Below, piece by piece: positions 8,722 through 18,924 of a stretch of 64,000 nt of DNA. The notes beneath the pieces were generated by a model. It made no database searches. It saw only the letters and a program-made list of their open reading frames with translations, and was not told where the DNA came from. Position 1 is the first letter of the stretch; every line of letters begins with the position of its first letter. Origin of the DNA: Kaistella faecalis (GTDB lineage Bacteria > Bacteroidota > Bacteroidia > Flavobacteriales > Weeksellaceae); the NCBI RefSeq assembly GCF_019195395.1, contig NZ_CP078067.1, positions 434,001 to 498,000 on the forward strand, in the 5' to 3' direction. Position numbers and translations under genes: made by a program.

Positions 8722-9540
8722 ATGAAAACAATGCATTATCTGGCATTATTCTTCCTTATTTTTCTTAGTAGCTGCGCAAGTAATGTTCAGCAATCCGATC
8801 CGGTTCCGGTGCATGACTCTTTTATACTGGATTCCAAACTGTTGGGTGAAAAAAGAATTATTAATGTCTGGAAACCATCAGAATACCCGTCCACAAATTC
8901 CTCTTTTCCGGTTCTCTATATGGCTGACGGAGGAATTAAGGAAGATTTTCCTCATCTTGCCAATACCGTTGCAAAACTGATCAAAGAAAAAAGGATACGT
9001 CCGGTCATTCTTGTCGGAATTGAAAATACGCAGCGAAGAAGAGATCTCACTGGATTTACCAGCGTTGAAGAGGATAAGAAAATCGCCGCAGTTGTAGGAG
9101 GTTCGGCAACATTCAGGGATTTTATTAAAGAGGAACTTTTTCCAGAAATCAACGGAAAATACAGAACGACGCAGGAAAAAAGCATTATCGGAGAATCTTT
9201 GGCCGGATTATTCATCATGGAAACTTTCTTCACCAGTCCGGAAATGTTCGATAATTATATTGCTATTGATCCTTCGCTGTGGTGGAACAACCACTATTTA
9301 ACCTCAGCGGCTAAAGACTATTTGACGGAATTTCCTGCGGGAAGCCAACAAAAATTATGGTTTGCCAGTTCCAAAGAACAAAGCACTTCCGAATTTACCC
9401 AGCAGATTTCTCAAACTTTAAATTCGGCAAACCTCCCCAATTTAAAATGGAATTATAGCCCCGCTCCCACTGAAGAGCACAGTACAATTTTCCGCGCGGT
9501 AAAAGAAAAGGCTTTGATTTGGAGCCTGAATGGAAATTAG
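8722..9540 (+). CDS. Lipoprotein esterase, alpha/beta-hydrolase (esterase D/Fes family)
   Basis: A putative surface or periplasmic esterase of 272 residues. It begins with a lipoprotein signal peptide whose lipobox is LSSC (Cys18). The body matches the esterase D/IroE-Fes family: FPVLYMADGG, ILVGIEN with an Arg cluster, and the nucleophile elbow GESLAG with S159. A late His (EEHSTIF) completes the likely triad. The substrate is unknown; relatives cleave siderophore or other esters. I chose the ATG at 8722 because it gives a clean signal peptide; another ATG at 8689 would add 11 residues that spoil it. It is followed by the separately promoted SulP gene. Confidence 0.8.
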   Translation: MKTMHYLALFFLIFLSSCASNVQQSDPVPVHDSFILDSKLLGEKRIINVWKPSEYPSTNSSFPVLYMADGGIKEDFPHLANTVAKLIKEKRIRPVILVGIENTQRRRDLTGFTSVEEDKKIAAVVGGSATFRDFIKEELFPEINGKYRTTQEKSIIGESLAGLFIMETFFTSPEMFDNYIAIDPSLWWNNHYLTSAAKDYLTEFPAGSQQKLWFASSKEQSTSEFTQQISQTLNSANLPNLKWNYSPAPTEEHSTIFRAVKEKALIWSLNGN

Positions 9541-9606
9541 ATTTATATCACCCATTTTTCGGTATTGTCTATAAAATTAAGTATGTAGATGGTTTGAGGG
9601 AGGCAA

Positions 9607-9638
9607 TTTGTCCTTTCTTTCGCAAACTCCTACTTTTG
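9607..9638 (+). promoter_or_regulatory. Promoter of the SulP transporter gene
   Basis: TTTG (9607-9610), a 20-bp spacer and TACTTTTG (9631-9638) match the Bacteroidota consensus exactly. The ATG is only 17 bp beyond the -7 box, giving a leader of about ten bases. Confidence 0.75.
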
Positions 9639-9654
9639 CAGCATAATAATTCCG

Positions 9655-11190
9655 ATGAAAGCTGTTCTGAACCTGTTCGATTTCTCCCAGAAAGTAAACT
9701 ACCGTACCGAAATTCTGGCCGGTCTTACCGTCGCAATGACGATGATTCCCGAGTCACTTTCATTCGCCATTTTAGCTGGTTTTCCGCCATTGGTTGGATT
9801 GTACGGGGCTTTCATTATGGGGCTTGTGACCGCGGTTTTCGGAGGAAGACCCGGACTGATTTCCGGCGGTGCAGGAGCAACAGTTATCGTTCTCATCGCC
9901 TTAATGAAATCACACGGGTTGGAATATGTTTTCGGCGCCATCGCATTAGCCGGTGTGCTGCAGATTGGCGTTGGATTATTGAAACTCGGGAAATTTATAA
10001 GACTGGTGCCACAACCTGTAATGTTCGGCTTTGTGAACGGACTTGCGATTGTGATCTTTATGTCTCAGCTCGAGCAGTTTAAAATGACCGTCAACGGAAA
10101 CACTGAGTGGCTCACCGGAACACCGTTTCTGATCATGGCAGTTTTAGTTGCGCTCACCATTTCCATTGTCCTGCTGCTGCCGAAACTCACCAAAAAAATC
10201 CCGGCATCCCTCGTCGCGATTGCAGTTGTTTTCGCCATCGTCATGATCTTTAATATCGATACCAAACAGGTGGAAGATATTGCCTCGGTAAGCGGAAGTC
10301 TTCCGCCTTTTCATATTCCAAACATTCCACTGAACCTCGAAACACTGAAAGTCATCTTTCCATATGCCATGATTATGGCGGCCGTAGGTTTAACGGAAGG
10401 ACTTTTAACGCTGAATCTCGTGGATGAAATCACCGGAACAAAAGGCAATTCTAACCGCGAATGCGTGGCTCAGGGAAGTGCCAATATTTTAAATGGCTTT
10501 TTCTTCGGCATGGGCGGCTGTCCGATGATCGCGCAGACTTTGGTAAACCTCTCGGCCGGTTCACGCGCAAGACTTTCAGGAATTGTGGCGGCTCTAACCA
10601 TTTTGGTTATCATTTTAGTTGGCGCACCCGTTATCGGAAAACTTCCGATGGCGGCCTTAACCGGCGTTATGATTATGGTCGCCATTGGTACTTTCGAATG
10701 GACAAGCCTGAAAATCTTTAAGCGGATGCCAAAATCGGATATATTTGTAATGGTTGTGGTAACAATGATTACCGTATTCCTCCATAATCTTGCATTGGCT
10801 GTGTTGATTGGGGTGATGATCTCCGCGCTGGTTTTTGCCTGGGACAATGCCAAAAGAATTCGCGCCCGAAAGCATGTTGATGAAAATGGCGTGAAACATT
10901 ATGAAATCTACGGACCGTTATTTTTCGGCTCGGTAACGGCTTTTGCAGAAAAGTTTGATGTGAAAAATGATCCCCAGCAAATCATTATTGACTTTGCGGA
11001 AAGCCGTGTAGTAGATATGTCAGCTATCGAGGCGTTGAACTCCATTACGAGCCGTTATCACAAAGCCGGAAAAACGGTAAGACTCCAGCATTTAAGTCCG
11101 GATTGCCGAACCCTTCTTAAGAATGCCGAAGCCATTATTGATGTCAATATTCTGGAGGATCCGCTGTATCTGGTAACAGAAAAAGCTTAA
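9655..11190 (+). CDS. SulP family inorganic anion transporter with STAS domain
   Basis: A 511-residue inner-membrane anion transporter. The N-terminal two thirds contain ten or more hydrophobic segments in the SulP arrangement, including the signature region TVAMTMIPESLSFAILAGFPPLVGLY near residue 30 (read in parts) and the Gly-rich GLISGGAGATVIV. A cytoplasmic STAS domain occupies about residues 400-505, with IIIDFAESRVVDMSAIEAL as its core. SulP members carry sulfate, bicarbonate, dicarboxylates or other anions, and the substrate cannot be told here; no carbonic anhydrase or sulfate-assimilation gene is adjacent. It has its own near-perfect promoter. Confidence 0.9.
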   Translation: MKAVLNLFDFSQKVNYRTEILAGLTVAMTMIPESLSFAILAGFPPLVGLYGAFIMGLVTAVFGGRPGLISGGAGATVIVLIALMKSHGLEYVFGAIALAGVLQIGVGLLKLGKFIRLVPQPVMFGFVNGLAIVIFMSQLEQFKMTVNGNTEWLTGTPFLIMAVLVALTISIVLLLPKLTKKIPASLVAIAVVFAIVMIFNIDTKQVEDIASVSGSLPPFHIPNIPLNLETLKVIFPYAMIMAAVGLTEGLLTLNLVDEITGTKGNSNRECVAQGSANILNGFFFGMGGCPMIAQTLVNLSAGSRARLSGIVAALTILVIILVGAPVIGKLPMAALTGVMIMVAIGTFEWTSLKIFKRMPKSDIFVMVVVTMITVFLHNLALAVLIGVMISALVFAWDNAKRIRARKHVDENGVKHYEIYGPLFFGSVTAFAEKFDVKNDPQQIIIDFAESRVVDMSAIEALNSITSRYHKAGKTVRLQHLSPDCRTLLKNAEAIIDVNILEDPLYLVTEKA

Positions 11191-11364
11191 CAACTGCAGT
11201 CTCCACCACACCTACAACTGATGAAACGACGCCTGCCTGCTGTAAACAATTTTTTCTCTGTCAGCAACTTATCGGCATACAATTAGCTGCTATGTTTTAC
11301 ATAAAAAGAAATTAGCAATATTTTCTGGTACTCTTCGTTTTTCAACGGTAAAAATCCTGCGATT

Positions 11365-11910
11365 ATGGAAAATCCACTTCAAAATGACGGCAATAACCTT
11401 AACCGTCCTCCTTCAAACTCCAGGAAAACATTGCGCTTATTCTTTTCTGAAACGCTCAGAGAATTATATTTCTGCGAAACCATTATTTCGAGTGAATTTG
11501 GTAAAATAAAGCAGAAAATAGAATCACAAAAGCTGGAATCCATTTTGCAGAATCATTTCATGATCCATCTGAGACACAAAGAAAGGCTCGAAAAAATTTT
11601 TCAGATGCAGAATGAATCGCTTAAATCGAAGGAATGTGCCGCTATTATTGCGTTGCTGAATGAGGCCAATGAACATTTCACCATATTTTCAGATGATAAT
11701 GTAAACTGGGAGATCGCCCTCATCCTTACTTCCAGAAAACTGGCCCATTACAAAATCGCTGCCTACGGTGCCGCTGCACACTTGGCAATAAATTTAAATG
11801 ACCATGCTGCCGCAACCCTCCTCGCGATTGATGTGCAGGAAGAAGAGGAATTTATTGAAAAGTATTTAAATGACCTCACTTACGAATTCCTGAAACCATA
11901 CCGTCCATAA
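11365..11910 (+). CDS. YciE/DUF892 family ferritin-like protein
   Basis: A 181-residue all-helical protein. After a polar N-terminus of about 22 residues it has the DUF892 (YciE) pattern: LRLFFSETLRELYFCE, the long helix with HLRHKERLEKIFQ, and HYKIAAYGAAAHLA with the terminal QEEEEFIEKYL. This family folds like ferritin and is linked to stress in Enterobacteria, but its biochemical role is not established. The acidic and His residues typical of a metal site are partly present (E in RELYFCE, H in HLRHKER). The 175 bp before it hold no recognised feature beyond weak AT-rich boxes. Confidence 0.75.
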   Translation: MENPLQNDGNNLNRPPSNSRKTLRLFFSETLRELYFCETIISSEFGKIKQKIESQKLESILQNHFMIHLRHKERLEKIFQMQNESLKSKECAAIIALLNEANEHFTIFSDDNVNWEIALILTSRKLAHYKIAAYGAAAHLAINLNDHAAATLLAIDVQEEEEFIEKYLNDLTYEFLKPYRP

Positions 11911-11982
11911 GCCTAAAAAACACGAGTAAAGGTCACGACAAATTCAAATTATTCTTGCGAAAAGTATTTATAAAGACACTTG

Positions 11983-12570
11983 TTACCGCTCCCGCGCCTT
12001 CAAAACCTCTTCAATTTCTTCCAGAGTAAACCCTTTCGCCTTAAGGAGAATTAAAAAGTGATACATCAGGTCGGCAGCTTCATTTTTAAAGAGTTCGGCG
12101 TTATTATCTTTCGCCTCGATCACCAGTTCTACCGCTTCCTCGCCTACTTTTTGGGCCACTTTATTAATGCCTCTCCGGTAAAGTTGATTGGTGTAAGAAT
12201 CTTCAACATTACCGTCAATTCTTTCCTGAATGGTCTGCTCCAAACGGTAGAGAAAACCTTTTTTCGCTTCAGTATTGAAACAGGAAACCGTTCCTTTGTG
12301 GCAGGTTGGTCCGTCGGCTTTTGCGAGAATAAGTAAAGTGTCCTCATCACAATCAAGTCTGATGTCTTTTACCCAAAGAAAATTCCCAGAGGTTTCACCT
12401 TTCGTCCAAAGCCGGTTTTTGCTCCGGCTGAAAAAGGTTACTTTTTGGTCGTTGATGGTTTTATTAAAGGCTTCTTCATTCATATAACCCAGCATCAGTA
12501 CCTGCAGACTTACCTCATCCTGAATGATTACGGGAATAAGGCCGTTGGTTTTATTAAAATCAGGTTTCAT
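11983..12570 (-). CDS. hisIE: Bifunctional phosphoribosyl-AMP cyclohydrolase / phosphoribosyl-ATP pyrophosphatase
   Basis: It catalyses steps two and three of histidine synthesis. The N-terminal HisI domain (about residues 1-105) opens the purine ring and contains the metal site DCDEDTLL and the zinc motif GPTCHKG. The C-terminal HisE domain (about 110-195) removes pyrophosphate from PR-ATP and shows the acidic helix pattern KVGEEAVELVIEAK. Fusion of the two is common in bacteria, including Bacteroidota. It is the last gene of the operon, and its ATG overlaps the hisF stop by four bases. I see no clear terminator in the 70 bp after the stop codon. Confidence 0.97.
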   Translation of the reverse strand: MKPDFNKTNGLIPVIIQDEVSLQVLMLGYMNEEAFNKTINDQKVTFFSRSKNRLWTKGETSGNFLWVKDIRLDCDEDTLLILAKADGPTCHKGTVSCFNTEAKKGFLYRLEQTIQERIDGNVEDSYTNQLYRRGINKVAQKVGEEAVELVIEAKDNNAELFKNEAADLMYHFLILLKAKGFTLEEIEEVLKARER

Positions 12571-13322
12571 AGTCGCACGGAGATATTTTGGGTTTTTAAA
12601 TATTGCTTAAGGTCAGGAATTGGGATTTGCCCGAAATGAAAAACACTTGCAGCCAAAGCGCCGGTTGCTTTTGTCTGGTTAAAAACCTCAGCAAAATGCT
12701 CCATTGTTCCCGCGCCTCCTGACGCAATCACCGGAATGGTAACGGCTTCAGAAACCGATTTACTGATATCGAGGGCGAAACCGTTTTTTGTTCCGTCGTT
12801 ATTCATGGAAGTCAGAAGGATTTCTCCCGCTCCAAGTTCGGCGCCTTTTTGTGCCCATTCCGTGGCTTTTAAATCAGTAATAATGGTTCCGCCGCTGCGG
12901 AAAACGATCCATTCATTTTTGATGAATTTGGTATCAATCGCCAGCACAACACACTGGTTTCCATATTCAAGAGCGATCTCAGAAATCAGCTCCGGCCGAA
13001 GAATTGCCGCAGAATTGAGACTTATTTTATCCGCCCCGGAATCGATAATCTCTTTCGCGTCTTCCAGTGTATTGATCCCGCCGCCAACCGTAAACGGAAT
13101 ATTAATTTCGGAAGCAATTTTGGTTACGAGTTCCTTAAGTGTTTTTCTGTTTTCAAGTGTTGCAGTAATATCTAGAAATACCAGTTCGTCGGCACCTTCA
13201 TCCACGTACCTTTTGGCGAGTTCCACAGGATCGCCGGCATCTCTGATGTCCAGAAAATTGATTCCTTTTACAGTCCTGCCGTTTTTAATGTCCAAGCACG
13301 GAATAATTCTTTTCTTCAGCAT
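12567..13322 (-). CDS. hisF: Imidazole glycerol phosphate synthase, cyclase subunit
   Basis: HisF is the TIM-barrel half of imidazole glycerol phosphate synthase. It uses ammonia delivered by HisH to turn PRFAR into imidazole glycerol phosphate and AICAR. The two catalytic aspartates are in place: D11 in PCLDIKNGR and D130 in VLAIDTKF. The phosphate-binding loops FTVGGGI and IASGGAG are intact. At 251 residues it has the usual length. It overlaps hisA by seven bases and hisIE by four, which suggests translational coupling. Confidence 0.97.
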   Translation of the reverse strand: MLKKRIIPCLDIKNGRTVKGINFLDIRDAGDPVELAKRYVDEGADELVFLDITATLENRKTLKELVTKIASEINIPFTVGGGINTLEDAKEIIDSGADKISLNSAAILRPELISEIALEYGNQCVVLAIDTKFIKNEWIVFRSGGTIITDLKATEWAQKGAELGAGEILLTSMNNDGTKNGFALDISKSVSEAVTIPVIASGGAGTMEHFAEVFNQTKATGALAASVFHFGQIPIPDLKQYLKTQNISVRL

Positions 13323-14029
13323 AATTCTGTTAATTCTTTAAGATTGATAGTGCCTTCATAAATCGCTTTACCGATAACTGCGCCTTCACAGCCCATAATT
13401 TTTAATTTCTGAACATCTTCTATCGTAGTAATTCCTCCGCTCGCAATAAGTTTAATCTTGGTCTCTTTCAGTATTTCTTTATATAGTTCAAAAGCCGGTC
13501 CCGAAAGCATTCCGTCTTTATCGATATCGGTAACGATGCTATATTTTACTCCATTATTATTAAATTCTTTGACGAAATCCACCACATCGAGATTACTGCT
13601 TTCCAGCCAGCCATTGGTCGCGATCATCCTGTTTTTACAGTCGGCGCCAAGGATAATTTTCTCCGCTCCGTATTTCATTAGCCATTCCAGCATCAGAGTC
13701 GAATTCTGTGCCGCAATACTTCCTACAGTAATCTGTTTTGCTCCACATTCAAATGCTGTTTTAATGTCGGTTTCAGTTTTAATGCCTCCACCGAAGTCGA
13801 TTTGTAAACCGGTTTGCGAGGCAAGAAGATCCAGGGTTTTATTGTTGACGATCTGTTTGGCTTTGGCTCCATCAAGGTCGACAACGTGCAGATATTTAAC
13901 ACCCACATCTTCAAACATTTTCGCCATATCCAACGGATTCTCACTGTAAATTTTCTGCGTAGCATAATCGCCTTTCGTCAGTCTCACACATTTTCCACCG
14001 ATAATGTCGATGGCAGGAATAATTCTCAT
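13316..14029 (-). CDS. hisA: ProFAR isomerase (HisA)
   Basis: HisA is a TIM-barrel isomerase that performs the Amadori rearrangement of ProFAR to PRFAR, the step before the HisF/HisH synthase. The catalytic pair is D8 (IPAIDIIGG) and D130 (ILGADCKN), and the two phosphate loops DFGGGI and IASGGIT are present. The length of 237 residues is normal. The gene overlaps both neighbours (hisH by four bases, hisF by seven). HisA and HisF are distinguished here by the [14 protein letters not shown] start against [13 protein letters not shown]. Confidence 0.97.
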   Translation of the reverse strand: MRIIPAIDIIGGKCVRLTKGDYATQKIYSENPLDMAKMFEDVGVKYLHVVDLDGAKAKQIVNNKTLDLLASQTGLQIDFGGGIKTETDIKTAFECGAKQITVGSIAAQNSTLMLEWLMKYGAEKIILGADCKNRMIATNGWLESSNLDVVDFVKEFNNNGVKYSIVTDIDKDGMLSGPAFELYKEILKETKIKLIASGGITTIEDVQKLKIMGCEGAVIGKAIYEGTINLKELTELC

Positions 14030-14604
14030 AAGCTTAAAAAGTTTTTTAAAATCTGCATTCCGGTGGCCGCAGATTTTTCGGGGTGAAACTGGGTCGCATA
14101 GAAATTGTCTTTCTCTAATGCTGCACTGAATGGTAAAATGTAATCAGTAACCGCTACAGTTTCTTCACTGAGTTCTGCGTAATAGCTGTGAACGAAATAG
14201 CAGTTTTCGTCAGGCTCAACATTTTCAAATAATTTTCCTTTCACTGAAGTAAAATTATTCCATCCCGTGTGCGGTACGAGGTCTTTGGGCGGAAATTTCT
14301 TCACTTTGGTTTTAAAAACTCCTAAAGTTTCGGCATTGCCCTCCTCCGATGATTCACAAAGCAGCTGCATACCAAGGCAGATTCCAAGAACCGGCTGTGT
14401 GAGGGATTTTATGACCTCATCCAAACCCTTTTCCTTGAGATATTGCATCGCAGAACCGGCTTCGCCAACTCCCGGAAGGATCACTTTTCCAGCCGATTTC
14501 AGCACAGAAATATCATCCGTAATCACCGTTTCAAAACCAAGACGCTTCACTGCATTTTCTACGGAAAGTGCGTTACCCGCATTGTATTTTAATATTGCGA
14601 TCAT
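14026..14604 (-). CDS. hisH: Imidazole glycerol phosphate synthase, glutamine amidotransferase subunit
   Basis: HisH hydrolyses glutamine and channels ammonia to HisF. It is a class I (triad) amidotransferase of 192 residues, with nucleophile C76 in GICLGMQLL and H174 and E176 in QFHPEKS. The oxyanion strand LPGVGEAG is at residues 43-50. It overlaps hisB and hisA by four bases each. Confidence 0.97.
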   Translation of the reverse strand: MIAILKYNAGNALSVENAVKRLGFETVITDDISVLKSAGKVILPGVGEAGSAMQYLKEKGLDEVIKSLTQPVLGICLGMQLLCESSEEGNAETLGVFKTKVKKFPPKDLVPHTGWNNFTSVKGKLFENVEPDENCYFVHSYYAELSEETVAVTDYILPFSAALEKDNFYATQFHPEKSAATGMQILKNFLSL

Positions 14605-15692
14605 AAAATTCCTTTGGTGCTTGGGATGTTATAGTTTTCAGTTTGACTTACCGCCATTTTTACGGCTTTTGCAAAAGCTTTGAATATCGATTCAATTTTA
14701 TGGTGCTCATTGTCGCCTTCTGCTTTGATGTTCAGGTTGCATCTCGCCTGGTCGCTGAATGATTTAAAGAAATGAAAAAACAGTTCTGTGGGAACGTCAC
14801 CAATCTTTTCTCTCTTGAATTCGGCTTCCCAGACCAGCCACGGTCTTCCGCCAAAATCCACCGCCACCTGAGCCAGACAGTCATCCATCGGGAGTAAAAA
14901 ACCATATCTGGAAATACCTTTCTTGTTTCCGAGTGCTTGAAAAAAAGCGTCGCCCAAAGCGATTGCCGTATCTTCAACCGTGTGGTGCTCATCAATTTCA
15001 AGATCGCCTTTTACCTGAATATTCAGATCCAGATTTCCGTGTTTTGAAATCTGCTGCAGCATATGATCGAAAAATGGCAAACCGGTATTAATTTCTGAAA
15101 CACCGCTTCCATCCAAGTTTACTTCAATACTAATAGAAGTTTCCAACGTATCTCTTTTTACCTTTCCGATTCTTGGAACGGCTTTTAGGTATTTGTAAAT
15201 TTCAAGCCAGTCGTTGGTTACCAACGTCGCTTCCCCGTTTTCCGCTTTGTTAATGAAAATTGATTTAGAACCCAAATTTTCCGCGAGTTTGATGTCGGTC
15301 TGTCGGTCTCCGATTACAAACGAATTTCCAAGGTCATAATTTCCGTAAATGTATTTCTGAAGCATGCCTATTCCCGGTTTTCTTGTGGGCTTGTTTTCAT
15401 GTTCAAAAGACGGATCAATGAATATTTCAGCGAACTCCACCCCTTCATTTTTTAAAGTGTTTATGATGAAATTCTGCACAGGCCAGAACGTTTTTTCGGG
15501 AAAAGAATCTGTTCCCAAACCGTCCTGATTGCTTACCATAACGAGTTCATAATTCAGTTCTCTGGCGATTCTTGAAAGACTGCTGATGACATTTGGCAGA
15601 AATTCCAGCTTTTCGAAACTGTCGATCTGGAAATCTTCAGGTTCGCAGATTATCGTTCCGTCGCGGTCTATAAATAAAACTTTTTTAGTCAT
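14601..15692 (-). CDS. hisB: Bifunctional histidinol-phosphatase / imidazoleglycerol-phosphate dehydratase
   Basis: A 363-residue fusion enzyme. The N-terminal HAD phosphatase (about residues 1-165) has the DxD motif FIDRDGT and dephosphorylates histidinol phosphate. The C-terminal dehydratase (about 175-363) has the manganese-binding pattern [21 protein letters not shown] and EHHKIES, and dehydrates imidazole glycerol phosphate. This domain order matches the E. coli-type HisB. The gene overlaps hisC by eight bases and hisH by four. Confidence 0.97.
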   Translation of the reverse strand: MTKKVLFIDRDGTIICEPEDFQIDSFEKLEFLPNVISSLSRIARELNYELVMVSNQDGLGTDSFPEKTFWPVQNFIINTLKNEGVEFAEIFIDPSFEHENKPTRKPGIGMLQKYIYGNYDLGNSFVIGDRQTDIKLAENLGSKSIFINKAENGEATLVTNDWLEIYKYLKAVPRIGKVKRDTLETSISIEVNLDGSGVSEINTGLPFFDHMLQQISKHGNLDLNIQVKGDLEIDEHHTVEDTAIALGDAFFQALGNKKGISRYGFLLPMDDCLAQVAVDFGGRPWLVWEAEFKREKIGDVPTELFFHFFKSFSDQARCNLNIKAEGDNEHHKIESIFKAFAKAVKMAVSQTENYNIPSTKGIL

Positions 15693-16722
15693 TGCTGAAT
15701 TCTTTTAGAGCATTTAATAATTCATTGTTTTCCTCAGAAGTTCCTACAGAAATCCGCACACAATTTCTGATAACGGAATTCCGGTTTCTGATGATGATTT
15801 TTCTATCAATGAGTTTTTCATAGAGTTCATCGGCATTTTCAACTTCCGCCAAGATGAAATTTGCGTCGGAAGGATATATTTTCCTGACTGCACTTAAGCC
15901 GGAAAGATTTTGAATCAGCTTCGATTTTTCGGTTAAAATATTTTCCACTTTCTTTTGAAATTGAACTTCGTCTTCTAAAATATCGAGCGCAGTCTGCTGA
16001 TTGATTAAACTGATGTTATACGGAGGTTTCACGCGGTTAAAATAGGAAAGAATTTCTTCGCTCATATAACCGATTCCGAGACGGATCCCGGCCAATCCCC
16101 AGGCTTTGCTTAAGGTCTGAATGACGATTAAATTCGGATACTTTTCGATCTTCTGAATAAATGAAGGCTGATCACAGAAATCGATATACGCTTCGTCAAT
16201 GATTACAATTCCATTATAATTATTGAGAATAAATTCGATATCAGCAACACTCAATAAATTTCCGGTGGGGTTATTAGGTGAACAGAGGAAAATAAGTTTC
16301 AGCTTTTCATCCGAAAAGTACGGCTGCAAAGTAGTTCTATCAATTTGAAAATCCTTATTCAATGGAAGTTTAATGAGTACCACATCGTTGATATTGGCCG
16401 AAACTTCATACATTCCGTAAGTGGGAACAAATGTCAGCGCTTTATCATAACCCGGTTCGCAGAAAATCCGGAATGCCAGATCGATGGCTTCATCACTGCC
16501 GTTTCCGACAAAAATATTGTCTGGCGAAATGTTTTTGAGTTCAGAAAGCTTGTTTTTTAAAGCCGGCTGATACGGATCCGGATAACGGTTGTAGATCCCG
16601 AAAGGGTTTTCGTTCGCATCCAGAAAGATTCCTTCTTTCCCGGAATATTCGTCTCTTGCGCTGGAATACGACGCCAAAGCCTGAATGTTTTTTCTTACAA
16701 GTTCCTTAATTTTACTTTTCAT
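15685..16722 (-). CDS. hisC: Histidinol-phosphate aminotransferase
   Basis: A PLP-dependent fold-type I aminotransferase that converts imidazole acetol phosphate and glutamate to histidinol phosphate. K206 in [10 protein letters not shown] is the residue that binds PLP as a Schiff base. SPNNPTGN at 148-155 and the phosphate-binding GNGSDEAI at 73-80 are intact. At 345 residues it has the expected length. It overlaps hisD by eleven bases and hisB by eight. Confidence 0.96.
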   Translation of the reverse strand: MKSKIKELVRKNIQALASYSSARDEYSGKEGIFLDANENPFGIYNRYPDPYQPALKNKLSELKNISPDNIFVGNGSDEAIDLAFRIFCEPGYDKALTFVPTYGMYEVSANINDVVLIKLPLNKDFQIDRTTLQPYFSDEKLKLIFLCSPNNPTGNLLSVADIEFILNNYNGIVIIDEAYIDFCDQPSFIQKIEKYPNLIVIQTLSKAWGLAGIRLGIGYMSEEILSYFNRVKPPYNISLINQQTALDILEDEVQFQKKVENILTEKSKLIQNLSGLSAVRKIYPSDANFILAEVENADELYEKLIDRKIIIRNRNSVIRNCVRISVGTSEENNELLNALKEFSND

Positions 16723-18004
16723 TCTGTATTTTTTTGAGTCTAATGGAAACTGCGTTTCTGTGTGCCAGAAGCTGCTCGGCTTCCGCCATCACCTCCACCG
16801 TTCTGCCAATATTTTGCAATCCTAATTTACTGATATTCTGGAAAGTAATTTTTTTTACAAAACTGTCCAATGAAACACCGCTGTAACTTCGGGCATAACC
16901 ATTAGTGGGCAGCGTGTGATTAGTTCCGCTCGCGTAATCACCGGCACTTTCGCAGGAATAATTGCCCAGAAATACCGAACCTGCATTCTGAATCTGATCA
17001 GCAAATTCTTCCGCATTTTCAAAGGCCAGAATTAAATGTTCCGGAGCATACTTGTTGCTGAATTCAATACATTCATTGATGGAATTTAACACCACGGAAC
17101 AGCTGTTTTGAAGTGCCTGTTCAGCAATTCCTGCCCTCGGTAAAGCACTCAATTGGCCGTTTAAAGCTACTTTAACTTTCTCAATAAATGCTGATGAATC
17201 CGAAAGCAAAACGACCTGACTGTCAGGACCGTGCTCGGCCTGGGAAAGCAAATCCGAAGCGACAAAATCAGCATCAGCACTGTTATCTGCAATCACAAGA
17301 ACTTCGCTTGGTCCCGCCGGAAGATCAATAGCGATGCCGTTTTTCTGAACCAGCTCCTTTGCTTTGGTCACAAACTGGTTTCCGGGTCCGAAGATTTTAT
17401 CCACTTTCGGGACCGTTTCCGTACCGTAAGCCAAAGCTGCGATCGCCTGAGCGCCACCAACTTTAAAGATTTCGGTAATACCCAGAAAATTCGCCGTGTA
17501 CAAAACCGCGGGATTGATTTTTCCGTATTTGTCGGGCGGTGTACATAAAACGAGGGTTTTACACCCGGCGATTCCGGCAGGAACTCCCAACATTAAAATC
17601 GTTGAAAACAAAGGCGCAGAACCTCCAGGAATATAAAGCCCGACTTTTTCAATGGGGACACTTTTTCTCCAGCATTTAATTCCCGGCATTGTTTCAACAA
17701 AAGTTACTTTCTCCTGTTGGGCTTCGTGAAAGTTTCGGATATTATTTGCAGCGATAGAAATTGCGTCCTTTAATTCTTCGGAAACCTCTAGTTTTGCCTT
17801 TTCTATTTCATCTTGGCTTACTTTCAGATCTTCAATATTAGCACCGTCAAAAAGTGAAGTGAGTTCTTTCAGCGCCATGTCTCCTCTCTGCTGAACCTTC
17901 CCGAGAATATCTTTCACTTTATCTTCCAGATCTTCCGCAGGAAAAACCGGTCTTTCGCAAATTTTGGCCCAATCTGAAGCAGGCGGATTAATTAGTATTT
18001 TCAT
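16712..18004 (-). CDS. hisD: Histidinol dehydrogenase
   Basis: A zinc enzyme that oxidises histidinol to histidine in two NAD-dependent steps, the last of the pathway. The 430 residues include the nucleotide and metal-binding stretch PAGPSEVLVIAD, then LLSQAEHGPDSQ with zinc-site Gln and His, and the later CESAGDYASGTNHTLPT. It begins 11 bp after hisG, the only non-overlapping junction in the operon, and overlaps hisC by eleven bases. Confidence 0.97.
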   Translation of the reverse strand: MKILINPPASDWAKICERPVFPAEDLEDKVKDILGKVQQRGDMALKELTSLFDGANIEDLKVSQDEIEKAKLEVSEELKDAISIAANNIRNFHEAQQEKVTFVETMPGIKCWRKSVPIEKVGLYIPGGSAPLFSTILMLGVPAGIAGCKTLVLCTPPDKYGKINPAVLYTANFLGITEIFKVGGAQAIAALAYGTETVPKVDKIFGPGNQFVTKAKELVQKNGIAIDLPAGPSEVLVIADNSADADFVASDLLSQAEHGPDSQVVLLSDSSAFIEKVKVALNGQLSALPRAGIAEQALQNSCSVVLNSINECIEFSNKYAPEHLILAFENAEEFADQIQNAGSVFLGNYSCESAGDYASGTNHTLPTNGYARSYSGVSLDSFVKKITFQNISKLGLQNIGRTVEVMAEAEQLLAHRNAVSIRLKKIQNEK

Positions 18005-18015
18005 TTTATTTGTAT

Positions 18016-18873
18016 TTAAAGAATCATTTTTTCAATTGGAACCACCAGAATTCCTTCAGCACCAGCTTGCTTAAGCTCGTCGATTACGTCCCAGAATTTA
18101 TCTTCGCCGATAACAGAATGCAGACTGCTCCACCCTTCTTTTGCAAGCGGAAGGATGGTAGGACTGTTCATTCCAGGAAGAATTGCGATGATTTTTTCGA
18201 GTTGGTTATTCGGGGAATTCAACAAGATGTATTTGTTTTCTTTGGCATTTTGAACAGATCGGATGCGGAAAAGCAGTTTGTTTAAAATCTCCTGAACTTC
18301 AGCTTCAAGATTTGGACTGGAAACCATTACAGCCTGACTTTCAATCACCGTTTCCACTTCCTTTAATCCGTTGGAAAGCAAGGTTGAACCGCTGCTCACA
18401 ATATCACAGATTCCGTCTGCCAAACCAATTCCGGGCGCTATTTCCACACTGCCGGAAATGATTTCTACCGTTGCACTGATGTTATTTTCTTTGAAGTATT
18501 TCCCAAGAATATTCGGATAGGAGGTTGCTATTTTCTTGTTGTTGAAGAAATCCAGTCCTTCATACTCTATTTCTTTAGGAACGGCTAAACTTAATCTGCA
18601 GCCTGAGAAATTCAGCTTTTCGACGATGCGGATTTCTTTCTGACTTTCGAGGAAAACGTTTTCACCAATTATTCCGATGTGGGCGACATTCTGTTCCACA
18701 TACTGCGGAATATCATCATCTCTTAGAAAAAGTATTTCCACAGGAAAATTAGTGCATTCTGTGATGAGTTTTCCACCTCCGTTGGGAAATTTCAGGCCGC
18801 ATTCTTCTAAGAGTGCGACAGATTTTTCACTGAGCCTGCCACTTTTCTGGATGGCAATTTTAAGTTTACTCAT
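18016..18873 (-). CDS. hisG: ATP phosphoribosyltransferase, long form
   Basis: The committed and feedback-regulated enzyme of histidine synthesis, which joins ATP and PRPP. At 285 residues it is the long form, with a C-terminal ACT-like domain (about 215-285) that senses histidine, so no HisZ partner is needed. The PRPP loop is seen in DIVSSGSTLLSNGL. It is the first structural gene of the operon, 60 bp downstream of the attenuator stem. Its first codons (TGAGTAAAC) are exactly complementary to 18893-18901 in its own leader; see the start-codon hairpin entry. Expression is probably controlled by attenuation through hisL. Confidence 0.97.
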   Translation of the reverse strand: MSKLKIAIQKSGRLSEKSVALLEECGLKFPNGGGKLITECTNFPVEILFLRDDDIPQYVEQNVAHIGIIGENVFLESQKEIRIVEKLNFSGCRLSLAVPKEIEYEGLDFFNNKKIATSYPNILGKYFKENNISATVEIISGSVEIAPGIGLADGICDIVSSGSTLLSNGLKEVETVIESQAVMVSSPNLEAEVQEILNKLLFRIRSVQNAKENKYILLNSPNNQLEKIIAILPGMNSPTILPLAKEGWSSLHSVIGEDKFWDVIDELKQAGAEGILVVPIEKMIL

Positions 18874-18901
18874 AATTTTATTTCTAAATGCGTGAGTAAA
18901 C
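18864..18901 (-). promoter_or_regulatory. Possible hairpin hiding the hisG start codon
   Basis: The hisG start region (18864-18872) and 18893-18901 form a perfect 9-bp inverted repeat (TGAGTAAAC/GTTTACTCA) with a 20-base loop. In the mRNA this stem would include the UG of the AUG start codon. The same middle segment can instead pair with TGAGTAAAT in the loop of the upstream terminator (18946-18954). The pairing is read from sequence; a regulatory role is inferred. Confidence 0.45.
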
Positions 18902-18924
18902 CGGAGTCTGGAAATTGATTTTAG

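Noticed and set aside
9519-10082. 187-codon plus-strand frame overlapping the start of the SulP gene
   Set aside because: It lies in a different frame from the conserved transporter, has an Arg/Cys-rich unlikely composition and no start signals.
12736-13341. 201-codon plus-strand frame over hisF
   Set aside because: hisF is conserved in the other strand with both catalytic Asp residues; the Ser-rich product is a by-product of its codons.
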